Of a DNA stretch of 54,979 nucleotides, positions 1 through 8,105 are shown piece after piece (within the stretch, counting starts at the first letter, position 1; every line of letters begins with the position of its first letter). The stretch spans positions 1-54,979 of the forward strand of contig JAHIUS010000045.1 of the NCBI GenBank assembly GCA_018816885.1. Direction: 5' to 3'. The position numbers and the translations under genes are program-made. Under the pieces are notes generated by a model, which did no database searches, was not told the origin of the DNA, and saw only the letters and a list, made by a program, of their open reading frames with translations. This stretch comes from Patescibacteria group bacterium. Its GTDB lineage: Bacteria > Patescibacteriota > Gracilibacteria > UBA1369 > UBA12470.

Positions 1-2
1 TC

Positions 3-95
3 TTTTCTCACATCAAACAAAAAGTTCTCATTCATCGTGGCATTTCTAAGCAACGCAGGAAGAAAATGATTGATTACATGCTAGAGAATTTCTAG
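3..95 (+). CDS. C-terminal end of an unidentified protein (partial, cut by window edge)
   Basis: About 30 codons are open from the left edge to a TAG stop. The other two plus-strand frames are also open from the edge, but only for 15 to 22 codons, and this one ends in a charged, helical-looking tail (basic RRKK run followed by MIDYMLENF). It would converge on the glycosyltransferase that follows on the other strand, with a 50 nt gap. The fragment is too short to assign to a family. It is called coding mainly because it is open from the edge and reads like protein; it could be chance. Confidence 0.4.
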   Translation, partial: FSHIKQKVLIHRGISKQRRKKMIDYMLENF

Positions 96-145
96 CAAAA
101 AACGTGACACCTACACAGCAACTATTTTTTCCCTATATCCCATTG

Positions 146-1102
146 TTAGCGTTTTTTAAGCATCTTTGGCGCGAGCTTAATAATGTCTTTTATTGATGAA
201 AACAAAACTCCTTCTCGAAGTGCGTTGATTGCGCTTAGTGTGCAGTAGTAAGGAATTGCGATCGGATGTTTGATCAGATCTGAAAATCGGAGATTTTTTA
301 TAAGCATCAGCCTGTGGTTGCGGAAGGAGTGTTTCTTTTGAAATTTTGACATTTTTTTGCGGCCCAGGAAGATCGAAAGAAGTCCTTTTCGACGGACCAC
401 CCCTGTTCCCCTGCCGTGGTAACCGAGTGCTTTTGGGACGTAGGCGGCTTTCCAACCTTTTCGATTCATGCGCCAGGCAAGATCAACATCTTCTTTGTAC
501 ATGAAAAAATCTTTGTCGAAATATTCCGCTCCTTGTTTGACGTCGGTGAGTGCTTCCAATCTGTAAACGGGGCATGCGCCGGAGACTCCCCAGATCTTTC
601 GTTTTTTGTCGTATTGGCCTTTGTCTTTTTCTCCTTGGCCTCTATCGGTTGTTCTGGTTGAGCGATGAAATTTGAGGCCGGTTGTGTCTATTGTTTTTGT
701 CTTTTTCTTTTTATTAAAATCGTATTTCAGAAGTTTTCCGGTTGCCGATCCGATCTTTTTTTTCATGGATTTTAAAATTTTCTCATAATAATCGGGCTCC
801 AAAATAATATCCGGGTTCATAATACTGATAAAAGGTGTGCCGGAAAGATCGATCCCCTGGTTTGCAGCACCCGCGTAACCGAAGTTAAAATGATTCTGAA
901 AAACTTTGGCAAAGGGATAATTTTCAAGTACAAATTTTGGTGAATCGTCGTGCGAAATGTTGTCGATGTAGATTATATCGAGCTTGTTTTTCTTGAAAAG
1001 CGTCTGCCGCTTGAGAGAGTCAAGGCAGGTAGGCAAAAATTTCTTGGAGTTATAGCCTATGACTACTACTGTCAGGAGAGATTTTTTGTTTCTGAGTGAC
1101 AT
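146..1102 (-). CDS. GT2 family glycosyltransferase (rhamnosyltransferase-like)
   Basis: Predicted inverting family 2 glycosyltransferase of 318 aa. The GT-A start is seen as VVVIGYNS near residue 12. The nucleotide-sugar site is seen around NFGYAGAANQG (about 72-82) and the metal-binding NPD at about 96-98. The acceptor-side signature FMYKEDVDLAWR follows near 205-216. This layout is typical of the WbbL/rhamnosyltransferase subgroup that builds O-antigen or other surface glycans at the inner membrane. I chose the ATG at 1102; a TTG 18 nt upstream is possible, but the GT-A fold begins just after the ATG. It is transcribed divergently from the next gene. Donor sugar is unknown. Confidence 0.85.
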   Translation of the reverse strand: MSLRNKKSLLTVVVIGYNSKKFLPTCLDSLKRQTLFKKNKLDIIYIDNISHDDSPKFVLENYPFAKVFQNHFNFGYAGAANQGIDLSGTPFISIMNPDIILEPDYYEKILKSMKKKIGSATGKLLKYDFNKKKKTKTIDTTGLKFHRSTRTTDRGQGEKDKGQYDKKRKIWGVSGACPVYRLEALTDVKQGAEYFDKDFFMYKEDVDLAWRMNRKGWKAAYVPKALGYHGRGTGVVRRKGLLSIFLGRKKMSKFQKKHSFRNHRLMLIKNLRFSDLIKHPIAIPYYCTLSAINALREGVLFSSIKDIIKLAPKMLKKR

Positions 1103-1114
1103 CGCAGTTAAGAT

Positions 1115-1143
1115 TAGCAAAAAAAACGTTAAAACGGTAGAAT
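1115..1143 (+). promoter_or_regulatory. Candidate promoter giving an almost leaderless mRNA
   Basis: TAGCAA (1115-1120), a 17 bp spacer and TAGAAT (1138-1143) lie in the 51 bp between divergent genes. A start site 6-7 nt past the -10 would fall about 4 nt before the ATG at 1154, so the mRNA would be leaderless or nearly so. There is no Shine-Dalgarno sequence. Inferred from sequence only. Confidence 0.4.
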
Positions 1144-1153
1144 ATTCCTCGCT

Positions 1154-3283
1154 ATGTTCAAACCCCGCAAAATCCTAATGATGATAGACAGCTGGGATCC
1201 GCTTATGGGCGGGGCTCAAGTGCATATTAAGCAGCTTGCCGAGCGACTTATTAATGACTATGGGATTGAGGTGCATTTGGTTACTCGCGATCTTAAAGGT
1301 GGGCGGAAGAGGCCAAAAATCGAGAAATTACTTGACGGTAAGTTCATCGTTCATCGGGTTGGAATTCGAACCAAGTTCGAGAATATTCCCGCGCGTTTAT
1401 GGTGGTGTCTCCGGGCCGGTTTTTACTCGAGGAAGCTGCATCTTAAGGAACATTTTGACCTCATTCATGCTCATGCTTTTTTAAGTTCTTATCCTGCACG
1501 GTTTGCTCGGTTTCTTTGCGGGCTTCCGATCGTTTATACGGTTCACGGGACAAGTCTTTTTCATAAAAAAACAGGTTTGCAAGCCGGTCTTGAGCGACAA
1601 CTCTTGACCAAGATGAAGTATGACAGGCAAATCACGGTTGCGGAGAATTTTTTGGATTTAAAAAATATTAATAAAAGGATTACAGTTATTCCAAATGGAA
1701 TTGATGTGTCGGAGTTCGACAAGGTTAAGGTGGAGAAGCCTGATGATGGGATTTTCAGGGTGCTTTATGTCGGACGATTTGATGCGATCAAAGGCCTCGA
1801 TGATCTGATTCGAGGAGTTTATGAGCTTTCAAAAGAAGGGATAAAAAAAGAGCTGCAAGTCAGGCTGGTCGGGTATGGATACGAGATTAAAAAACTGCGA
1901 AAACTTATGCGGGATCTGCACCTTACTCGGGTTGTGAAGTTCGTCGGGCGAAAGGAAGGAGATGAGTTGATCGAGGAGTTTAAACGAGCTGATGTTTTTG
2001 TTCTCCCCTCTCATTCGGAGGGACAGTCGCTTACTCTCATGGAGGCTGCGGCTTGCGGGCTGCCTATTTTGGCGACACAGGTTGGAGATAACGGAAAGCT
2101 CGTTAAGGAAGATGTAAACGGCTATCTCATCCCACCGGGCCACCCCCAGGAGATCAAGCATTATTTGAATAGATTTATCGGGAATCCTCACCTGCAACAG
2201 ATGGGAGAGGAGAGCCGCGCTATACTTGATGCTGCGGAAATGACCTGGGAGAATGCCGCGAAGAAAACTTATTCGCTCTACAGGAGGGTTCTTATGGATC
2301 TTAAGGGTGTGCCTTTCCGGAAGAAACTTTGGGATTTGCTTGCGGAGGTTCGTTTGCCGCATCATTCGATCAGGCAGACTCTCAGGCATTTCAAAATGTC
2401 GCGGATCACTACCAAGAGAATGCGTATCACCGAACCTGTTCTTTGTTCTTTGACCGTGGATGTTGAGCGGAATTTGGGTTCTCACAATGAGGATGGAGAT
2501 CTTGAACCGACTCTTGCGACTTGCCGTAAGTTTTTTGAGAATTTCAAGGGTTTTTGCGATCAGCAGGAGCTTAAATCGACACTTTTTACTCAGGGAAATC
2601 TTGTACCGGATCTTGCTGCTGTCTTGAAAAAATTTGATGAAAACGGGCATGAGATCGGACTGCACGGGATGTATCACGGTCTTTGGGGGAAGGCTAAGTG
2701 GTTCCTTAACGACAGGCCTCTGACCAAGGCGGAGAAGATGGAGTTTTTGGATAGGGCTATCAAGAGTTTTGAAGATGCCGAGTTGACTCGGCCAAGGAGT
2801 TTTCGGGCACCGAATATGGCTATAGACCGGCGTACTTTTGAGGTTTTCGAGCAGTTTGGAATTAAGTATGATTCGTCTTTTTCTTCTTATCGCGGGGAGG
2901 ATTTCGGGAAGAGGTACTCTTTGCCTTACGAGATTGCCGGGGTTAAGGGGCTGCCGGTTTCTTTTGATCCTTTGCCGCATTTCCGGCTCCGGTTCGGGCT
3001 GCCGGTGGCGAATTATTGGGTTATGAATTTGTATTATTTGTTAAAGCTTCCGGAGGCGGAGCTTGAAGAAGCGGTACGGAGAATTATTTGGTCGCAGAAG
3101 AAGGCGCGGGTTAAGCCGCATCTTGTTTTCTTGCTTCATTCTTGGGAGTTTGAGACCGGAGAGGAGGATTATTGCGGCGGCGACAATTACAGTAATTTGG
3201 CTCAAAGGCTTTATATTTTGAATGAGAAGTTTGGGCTTAAGTTTTTGACTTTCGAGAATTTGTGTAAAGAAATATGTACATAG
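1154..3283 (+). CDS. Bifunctional GT4 glycosyltransferase / polysaccharide deacetylase fusion
   Basis: 709 aa with two enzyme domains. Residues 1 to about 380 are a GT-B, GT4 retaining glycosyltransferase: GGAQVHIKQLAERL (19-32), IPNGID (179-184), VLYVGRFDAIKG (203-214), and the donor-site region SEGQSLTLMEAAACGLP (288-304). After a basic linker, residues about 430-709 are a NodB-type deacetylase: TVDVE (434-438) in place of the usual TFDD, HEIGLHGMYH (499-508) with the metal histidines, RAPN (551-554), and LLHSWEF (660-666). The deacetylase half resembles the subfamily found in PEP-CTERM/exosortase EPS loci. The likely role is to add a HexNAc-type sugar and deacetylate it, or another residue, in one polypeptide. 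It overlaps the next gene by 10 nt, so the two are co-translated. I see no frameshift in the linker. Confidence 0.88.
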   Translation: MFKPRKILMMIDSWDPLMGGAQVHIKQLAERLINDYGIEVHLVTRDLKGGRKRPKIEKLLDGKFIVHRVGIRTKFENIPARLWWCLRAGFYSRKLHLKEHFDLIHAHAFLSSYPARFARFLCGLPIVYTVHGTSLFHKKTGLQAGLERQLLTKMKYDRQITVAENFLDLKNINKRITVIPNGIDVSEFDKVKVEKPDDGIFRVLYVGRFDAIKGLDDLIRGVYELSKEGIKKELQVRLVGYGYEIKKLRKLMRDLHLTRVVKFVGRKEGDELIEEFKRADVFVLPSHSEGQSLTLMEAAACGLPILATQVGDNGKLVKEDVNGYLIPPGHPQEIKHYLNRFIGNPHLQQMGEESRAILDAAEMTWENAAKKTYSLYRRVLMDLKGVPFRKKLWDLLAEVRLPHHSIRQTLRHFKMSRITTKRMRITEPVLCSLTVDVERNLGSHNEDGDLEPTLATCRKFFENFKGFCDQQELKSTLFTQGNLVPDLAAVLKKFDENGHEIGLHGMYHGLWGKAKWFLNDRPLTKAEKMEFLDRAIKSFEDAELTRPRSFRAPNMAIDRRTFEVFEQFGIKYDSSFSSYRGEDFGKRYSLPYEIAGVKGLPVSFDPLPHFRLRFGLPVANYWVMNLYYLLKLPEAELEEAVRRIIWSQKKARVKPHLVFLLHSWEFETGEEDYCGGDNYSNLAQRLYILNEKFGLKFLTFENLCKEICT

Positions 3284-4203
3284 ATAATTTGCAAACAATC
3301 CGTTTAAGAGATGCTTTCCGTTCGGCAGATCGACCGAAGTATTCGTTTAATTATTTGCGTTCCGGGCTTGAGTTTGTTTTGAAGGAGTCTTCGCTTGCGA
3401 GGCTTGAAAACAAGAAGATTTTGGTGCCGGCTTTTATTTGTCCGATTGTTCCGGAGGTTATTCGGAGATGCGGGTTTGAACCTGCTAAAGTCGATGCGGA
3501 CCTTGAGACTTTTAATGTGAAAATCTCTGGTGAGGCGGCGGGTGCCGCGCTTGTTTGTCATACTTTCGGGGCGCGATGCGATATCCCTGATGGGATGCCG
3601 GTGATTGAGGATTGTGCGAATTTTTACGAGAAGGAATTGGAGGGAGATTTTGGGCTTTTCAGTTTATGGAAACAGCTTCCGAATGTTCGGGGCGGGTACA
3701 TTCAGACTTCTGAAGACTTGTGTATTGATCATTTGGGGCAGGACCGACTTTCTCTTTTTGAGATTTTTATGAAAATTTCCGGGCCTCATCGAATGATTTT
3801 TAATTTTTTAAGGTCAAAAAGGGAGCTGCCAAAGTCCTGCGATGTTTCTTCCGAGAAGTGGGATATCTTGAAGGCTCCGAGGATTTTTACCAAGGATTTT
3901 AAAGCTAAAAAAGATGTTTATGATCGGCTTTGCAGGGATTTTGATGATCTGGGGCTTGAAGAGTTTTTTATAAAACAAAAGATGCCGAAAAATTCGCAAC
4001 CGTTTAACTTTTCACTAAGGGTGAAAGAGGAAGGAAAGAGGGATGAACTTCTGCTTGCGCTGCGGAGAAAGGGGGTCTTCGGAGATCGGCTTTGGTATAA
4101 TGCGGAGACTGAGGGATGTCCAAATGCTTCTTTGCTTGCGAAAACCGTGATAAATTTACCTCTGCATTCTGAGGTTCTTCCTAAACTCAAAAATGTCTTA
4201 TAA
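3274..4203 (+). CDS. Short DegT/DnrJ-like PLP protein, probably divergent
   Basis: 309 aa, shorter than the usual 370-400 aa of DegT/DnrJ/EryC1 aminotransferases. The fold is recognisable: KKILVPAFICPIVPEVIRRCGF (about 47-68) matches the cofactor-domain strand and helix, IEDC (111-114) carries the aspartate that contacts the pyridine nitrogen, and SLWK (130-133) supplies Lys133. Lys133 lies five residues before the position of the first G in the usual GEGG, which here reads VRGG, so it aligns with the Schiff-base lysine. The C-terminal half looks reduced. It may be an aminotransferase with unusual substrate or a non-catalytic relative. It lies between the deacetylase fusion and the FemAB-like gene and overlaps both. 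Confidence 0.65.
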   Translation: MYIDNLQTIRLRDAFRSADRPKYSFNYLRSGLEFVLKESSLARLENKKILVPAFICPIVPEVIRRCGFEPAKVDADLETFNVKISGEAAGAALVCHTFGARCDIPDGMPVIEDCANFYEKELEGDFGLFSLWKQLPNVRGGYIQTSEDLCIDHLGQDRLSLFEIFMKISGPHRMIFNFLRSKRELPKSCDVSSEKWDILKAPRIFTKDFKAKKDVYDRLCRDFDDLGLEEFFIKQKMPKNSQPFNFSLRVKEEGKRDELLLALRRKGVFGDRLWYNAETEGCPNASLLAKTVINLPLHSEVLPKLKNVL

Positions 4204-5041
4204 AGCAATTTTTCACAGGCCGGAATGGCGCGAATTCCTTGCGGAAATCATGCGCGGGAAGGATGAGTCTATTGATGGGTTGCCGATTTTCAAGGGTAGT
4301 TCTTTGCCTTTGGCGGATTATTGCGGGCCTGTTTCTGAGGCTCGGGTTCCTGAGGGGATTGAGGTTTTTTCTTTGGATAAAATCCCGGGGTCGAAAGAGT
4401 CACCTTTTTGTACTTTTAGGTTGAAAACCAAGGGACGGGATTTTGAAGACATATTGAAGAGTACGGTTCATCAGAAGCATCGCAATATGGTGAATCGGGC
4501 GGCACGAGAAGGGGTTCATGTTTATAAGTTCGAGGCGGATGGAGCGCATTTACGGGAGTATTATCGGCTTTACACAGGGACTATGCTCGGGATGAGTCGG
4601 GTTCCGTTGCCTTTTAAGGCTTTTTCTGTTTTGGCGAGAGTTTTTGAGGAGGAGGTTGAGCTTTATTTGGCTAAGTATGACGGGCGAGTTGTTGGCGGGC
4701 TTTTTGTTTTTGTTTATAACGGGCGGATGCACATCTGGGGGAATGCTTCGGATCGTAAGTTTGGGCGGTTTGGGGTGAATAATGCTTTATATGCTTTTGC
4801 GATTGAAAGAGCTTGTGAACTGGGTGGCAAGGAGGTGGATTTCGGATCAAGTCTGCGCGATTCCAGTCATCATTTTTTCAAAAAAAGGTGGGGCGGCGAG
4901 GAGCTGCCGATTTATTATCTGGGGGATTCTGAGTTTGGGAAAGGGGCTTCTTGGGTTGAGAAGGTGGTGACTTTTTGCATGAGGTTGATGCCGGCTCAAG
5001 GGGTTTCTTTTTTATCTAAAATTTTACATAAAATTAAATGA
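4193..5041 (+). CDS. FemAB/GNAT-like acyl- or aminoacyltransferase (EPS-locus type)
   Basis: 282 aa, resembling the FemAB-related family common in EPS clusters of exosortase bacteria. The N-terminal domain carries the acceptor-binding stretch STVHQKHRNMVNRAAREGV (about 90-108). The C-terminal GNAT-like core has ELYLAKYDGRVVGGLFVF followed by HIWGNASDRKFGRFGVNNALYAFAIERACELG, and ends with a VDFGSS motif and a KKRWGG sequence. Known relatives transfer aminoacyl or acyl groups to peptidoglycan precursors or glycans; the substrate here is unknown. It overlaps both neighbours (11 nt upstream, ATGA downstream), so the deacetylase fusion, DegT-like, FemAB-like and GT4 genes form one translationally coupled block. 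Confidence 0.7.
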   Translation: MSYKAIFHRPEWREFLAEIMRGKDESIDGLPIFKGSSLPLADYCGPVSEARVPEGIEVFSLDKIPGSKESPFCTFRLKTKGRDFEDILKSTVHQKHRNMVNRAAREGVHVYKFEADGAHLREYYRLYTGTMLGMSRVPLPFKAFSVLARVFEEEVELYLAKYDGRVVGGLFVFVYNGRMHIWGNASDRKFGRFGVNNALYAFAIERACELGGKEVDFGSSLRDSSHHFFKKRWGGEELPIYYLGDSEFGKGASWVEKVVTFCMRLMPAQGVSFLSKILHKIK

Positions 5042-6186
5042 AAAAAATCTTATTTATCTGTGGAGACTTAAATCCTAATGACCTTGGCGGGGCCGAGGTG
5101 CATATTGTTGAGGTTATTAAGGGTTTGGCTGCGCGCGGGCATAAGTGCGAGGTTTTTGTTGGGGATGATGATGCGATTTGCGAGGTTTTTACTCATGAAA
5201 ACATTACCGTTCATACTGTTGCGTACAGGAAGGTGAAGAACTTATATTCGATCGCTTATCTTCAGGCGGCTTGGAAGTCTATTTTTAAGTTTTTGAAGGA
5301 AAATAAGATCGATATTCTGCATGCGAAACAGGTTTATCCTTTTGCTTATCTTGGTGCTCGGCTGAAGAAGCAGTTTGGGATTCCTCTGTATGTTACGGTT
5401 CAAAATCCTTTGGCTCATAAGGAGGAGATGGTGCTTAAGGGCGGGGCGGCTCGTTTTTTGCAGAAGTTTTTGCTTTGGCTGGCGGAAAGATATGTTCGTC
5501 TGGGGCTTAAACACGCGGACATCTGTGCTTGTGTGAGTAATTACTCGGAGAAAAGGGCTATTCAATTGGGTGCGGGGAAGACTGTTATTGTGCCGAACGG
5601 GGTTGATACTCATGTTTTTCATCCGCCGAAGGAGAAGGTTGATGGATACAAGATTGTTACAACTTCAACTTTGATCCCTAGGAACGGGATTGATGTTTTG
5701 GTTCGAGCTTTTGGGGCGGTCGCGAAAGAGATTCCCGAGGCTAGATTGGAGATTGCGGGAGAGGGGCCGATGGAGGATGAACTTAAATCGGCGGTTGGCG
5801 GATTGCATATAGCTGATAGAGTTAATTTTCTAGGGACTATTAAGCATAGTGAGGTTCCTGAGCTTCTCAGGTCGGCGGATCTTTTTGTCAGGCCTTCGAG
5901 GTTTGAGGGGTTCGGGGTGAGTTTTATCGAGGCGATGGCTTGCGGGGTTCCGGTTATTACTTGTCCGAGCGGGGGGATTACGGATTTTGTTGTTGATGGC
6001 GAGACGGGGATGTTGGTTGCGCCCGATGCGCCGGATGAGCTCGCGAATGCGATGATAGGAGTTCTGCGGGATCGCGGGAAGCTTTCTAACCTAAAAAAGA
6101 ATGCTCTTAAGATGGTAAAGGAGAGGTACAGTTGGGAAAAGGTTGTTGCGAAGGTGGAGGCAGAGTATAATGCCGTGGCAAAATAA
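5038..6186 (+). CDS. GT4 family glycosyltransferase
   Basis: 382 aa retaining GT-B glycosyltransferase. The N-terminal domain begins with LGGAEVHIVEVIKGLAARGH (about 16-35), and DILHAKQVYPFAYLGARL follows. The C-terminal domain shows VPNGVD (about 184-189), ARLEIAGEGPMEDEL and the donor-site block EGFGVSFIEAMACGVPVI, with the two glutamates of the GT4 EX7E motif. No signal peptide or membrane segment is seen, so it probably works at the cytoplasmic face. The start ATG overlaps the previous stop as ATGA. The acceptor and sugar cannot be told from sequence. Confidence 0.88.
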   Translation: MKKILFICGDLNPNDLGGAEVHIVEVIKGLAARGHKCEVFVGDDDAICEVFTHENITVHTVAYRKVKNLYSIAYLQAAWKSIFKFLKENKIDILHAKQVYPFAYLGARLKKQFGIPLYVTVQNPLAHKEEMVLKGGAARFLQKFLLWLAERYVRLGLKHADICACVSNYSEKRAIQLGAGKTVIVPNGVDTHVFHPPKEKVDGYKIVTTSTLIPRNGIDVLVRAFGAVAKEIPEARLEIAGEGPMEDELKSAVGGLHIADRVNFLGTIKHSEVPELLRSADLFVRPSRFEGFGVSFIEAMACGVPVITCPSGGITDFVVDGETGMLVAPDAPDELANAMIGVLRDRGKLSNLKKNALKMVKERYSWEKVVAKVEAEYNAVAK

Positions 6187-6197
6187 CAGTTTTACTT

Positions 6198-7214
6198 ATG
6201 AAAATCCTAATCACCGGCGGAGCCGGATTCATCGGTTGCAACAGCGCCAAATACTTTCTCGATCAGGGCAATGAGGTCACGATCTTCGATAATTTTTCCC
6301 GGAAAGGGACTGAATCCAATCTGGGATGGCTTCAGGGGACTTATCCTGATGTTGGGGTGACTCGAGGCGATATTCGAGATGCTGACGCAATCCGAGAAGA
6401 GGTTGCCAAAGGGTATGACGCTCTAATTCATCTTGCTGCTCAGGTTGCGGTTACCACTTCTGTTGTTGATCCTCGAGAGGATTTCGATATTAATGCGCTT
6501 GGGACTTTCAATGTTCTTGAGGCTTGTCGTCTTGCTGAGAAGCAGCCTACCCTTATTTATTCTTCGACTAATAAGGTTTACGGAGGGATGGAGGATGTTG
6601 AGACACATGAGACTAATGGTCGTTATGAGTACAAGGATTTGCCAAATGGCGTGCCTGAGAATCGTTTGCTCGACTTCCATTCGCCTTATGGGTGCAGCAA
6701 GGGGTGTGCCGATCAGTATGTGCGGGATTATTCTCGTATTTATGGTTTGAAAACTGTTGTTTGCCGCCAGAGCTGCATTTACGGTTATCGTCAGTTCGGG
6801 GTTGAGGATCAGGGGTGGGTTGCGTGGTTCATTATTGCAACCGTTCTCGGGAAACCTCTTACGATCTATGGTGATGGAAAGCAGGTTCGTGATGTGCTTT
6901 TTGTTGAGGATTTGGTTGCAGCTTATGATGGTTGTATTCAGAATATCGATAAAATTGCGGGCAGTGTTTATAACATCGGTGGTGGGTCCGGGAATCAGAT
7001 GTCTCTACTTGAGCTTCTTGCCTTTTTGGAAAAGTTTACGGGGCGAAAAATTGACACTTCTTTTGATGATTGGAGGCCTGGTGATCAACCTGTCTTTGTT
7101 TGCGATATTGCGAAAGCTAAAGCTGAGTTCGGTTGGGAGCCTAAGGTAAGTGTGGAGGAAGGAGTGAAGAAACTTTATGATTGGATTGTCGAGAATAAGG
7201 GGCTTTTTGAATAA
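6198..7214 (+). CDS. rfbE: CDP-paratose 2-epimerase (tyvelose epimerase)-like SDR
   Basis: 338 aa extended short-chain dehydrogenase. It has GGAGFIG (7-13), SSTNKVYG (122-129) and the catalytic pair Tyr164 and Lys168 in SPYGCSKG. The sequence LLDFHSPYGCSKG and the later SCIYGYRQFGVEDQGWVAWF are hallmarks of CDP-paratose 2-epimerases rather than general GalE enzymes. That family converts CDP-paratose to CDP-tyvelose using tightly bound NAD. No CDP-glucose enzymes (RfbF, G, H, S) are present here, so the real substrate may be another nucleotide sugar. It follows a GT4 gene by 11 nt and ends 2 nt before the convergent kinase gene. Confidence 0.75.
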   Translation: MKILITGGAGFIGCNSAKYFLDQGNEVTIFDNFSRKGTESNLGWLQGTYPDVGVTRGDIRDADAIREEVAKGYDALIHLAAQVAVTTSVVDPREDFDINALGTFNVLEACRLAEKQPTLIYSSTNKVYGGMEDVETHETNGRYEYKDLPNGVPENRLLDFHSPYGCSKGCADQYVRDYSRIYGLKTVVCRQSCIYGYRQFGVEDQGWVAWFIIATVLGKPLTIYGDGKQVRDVLFVEDLVAAYDGCIQNIDKIAGSVYNIGGGSGNQMSLLELLAFLEKFTGRKIDTSFDDWRPGDQPVFVCDIAKAKAEFGWEPKVSVEEGVKKLYDWIVENKGLFE

Positions 7215-7216
7215 AA

Positions 7217-8038
7217 TCACTCTGCCTGCAAAGTAATCACAAACTTCGCACCGCCATTAATTCCGCCGTGGCCTTGAGCTTCGATTGAGCCTCCCATGGT
7301 TTTGAGGCGCTCTTCGGCGTCGCCGAGGCCGATGCCTTTGCCGCCGCCTGTTGTAAATCCGTACTCGAAGATGGTTTTCGCAACTTCTGGATCAATCCCT
7401 TCACCATTGTCCATAACCTCCAAAATGACTTCATCGCCATCCTGATATGATTTGATTGTTATTGCGCTGGCATTTCCGTGACTCCCTGCATTAGCGCACA
7501 TCGCCAATAGAAGTGAAGCTAATATATTTTCATCGATTGTTACAAATAAATCTTTTTCTGCATCTATAACAACTTCATGACCCAATGTACCCTCAAATGC
7601 CCCCTTTCCATTTTGAAGTAACTTCCCCAAAGATTTTCTTTGTATAATAGGCGTTTTTTCTTTAGTCCAGAAAACTACCGATCTGATTTTTCTTTCTATA
7701 CGCCAAACTATCCCTTTTATTATTTCTATTTTCCTCAACACATCCTCTCTTTCTCTTGAATCCCTGAGAAATTCCATAAATGCGTTTAAAGCCATTATCG
7801 GCGTTCCTACTTCATGCCCCAGCAGTATCTCTTTTTCTGAATCACCTCCAAACATAACATCGCTGATAATTTTGTTGTTTTTTGCGATTGAATTTGCAAC
7901 ATCCACCATGAACACATCCAACCTTCCTTGGTCATATTCCTGTATTGCTTGCATTAGAACTTTCCCTACCGCTTCTTTTATTGAATCGACAGCTGATTCC
8001 AGTGTTTCGAATTCTGATTTTTCCAGGATATCCCGCAT
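7217..8038 (-). CDS. Soluble orphan sensor histidine kinase
   Basis: 273 aa from the ATG at 8038 (a TTG 9 nt upstream is possible). A helical N-terminus leads to an H-box LLGHEVGTP with the phospho-acceptor histidine at about residue 75. The ATPase domain follows with an atypical N-box ANAGSHG (about 182-188), G1 DNGEGI (210-215) and G2 GGGKGIGLG (231-239). There are no membrane segments, PAS or HAMP domains, and no receiver gene lies nearby. The usual N-box asparagine context (NLxxNAxK) is altered, with serine-histidine replacing the lysine region, so ATP handling may be unusual. It could sense a cytoplasmic signal and control surface-glycan genes through a distant regulator; that is inference. 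Confidence 0.78.
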   Translation of the reverse strand: MRDILEKSEFETLESAVDSIKEAVGKVLMQAIQEYDQGRLDVFMVDVANSIAKNNKIISDVMFGGDSEKEILLGHEVGTPIMALNAFMEFLRDSREREDVLRKIEIIKGIVWRIERKIRSVVFWTKEKTPIIQRKSLGKLLQNGKGAFEGTLGHEVVIDAEKDLFVTIDENILASLLLAMCANAGSHGNASAITIKSYQDGDEVILEVMDNGEGIDPEVAKTIFEYGFTTGGGKGIGLGDAEERLKTMGGSIEAQGHGGINGGAKFVITLQAE

Positions 8039-8059
8039 GCAACTCAATTAAGGCCGTAG

Positions 8060-8065
8060 ATTATA
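8060..8065 (-). promoter_or_regulatory. -10 box for the histidine kinase gene
   Basis: A perfect TATAAT on the minus strand lies about 22 nt before the ATG at 8038, which gives a leader of about 15 nt. No good -35 is seen (TGGATT at 17 bp). On the plus strand TAATAT at 8090-8095 could serve the divergent GT4 gene with a leader of only about 4 nt. Confidence 0.45.
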
Positions 8066-8105
8066 GTGTATTTCCTTCTGAAAATCCAGTAATATTACGC
8101 TTGCT

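Noticed and set aside
1829..2980. 383-codon frame antisense to the GT4-deacetylase fusion
   Set aside because: Low-complexity, arginine- and leucine-rich shadow of a strongly supported gene; no domain is recognisable.
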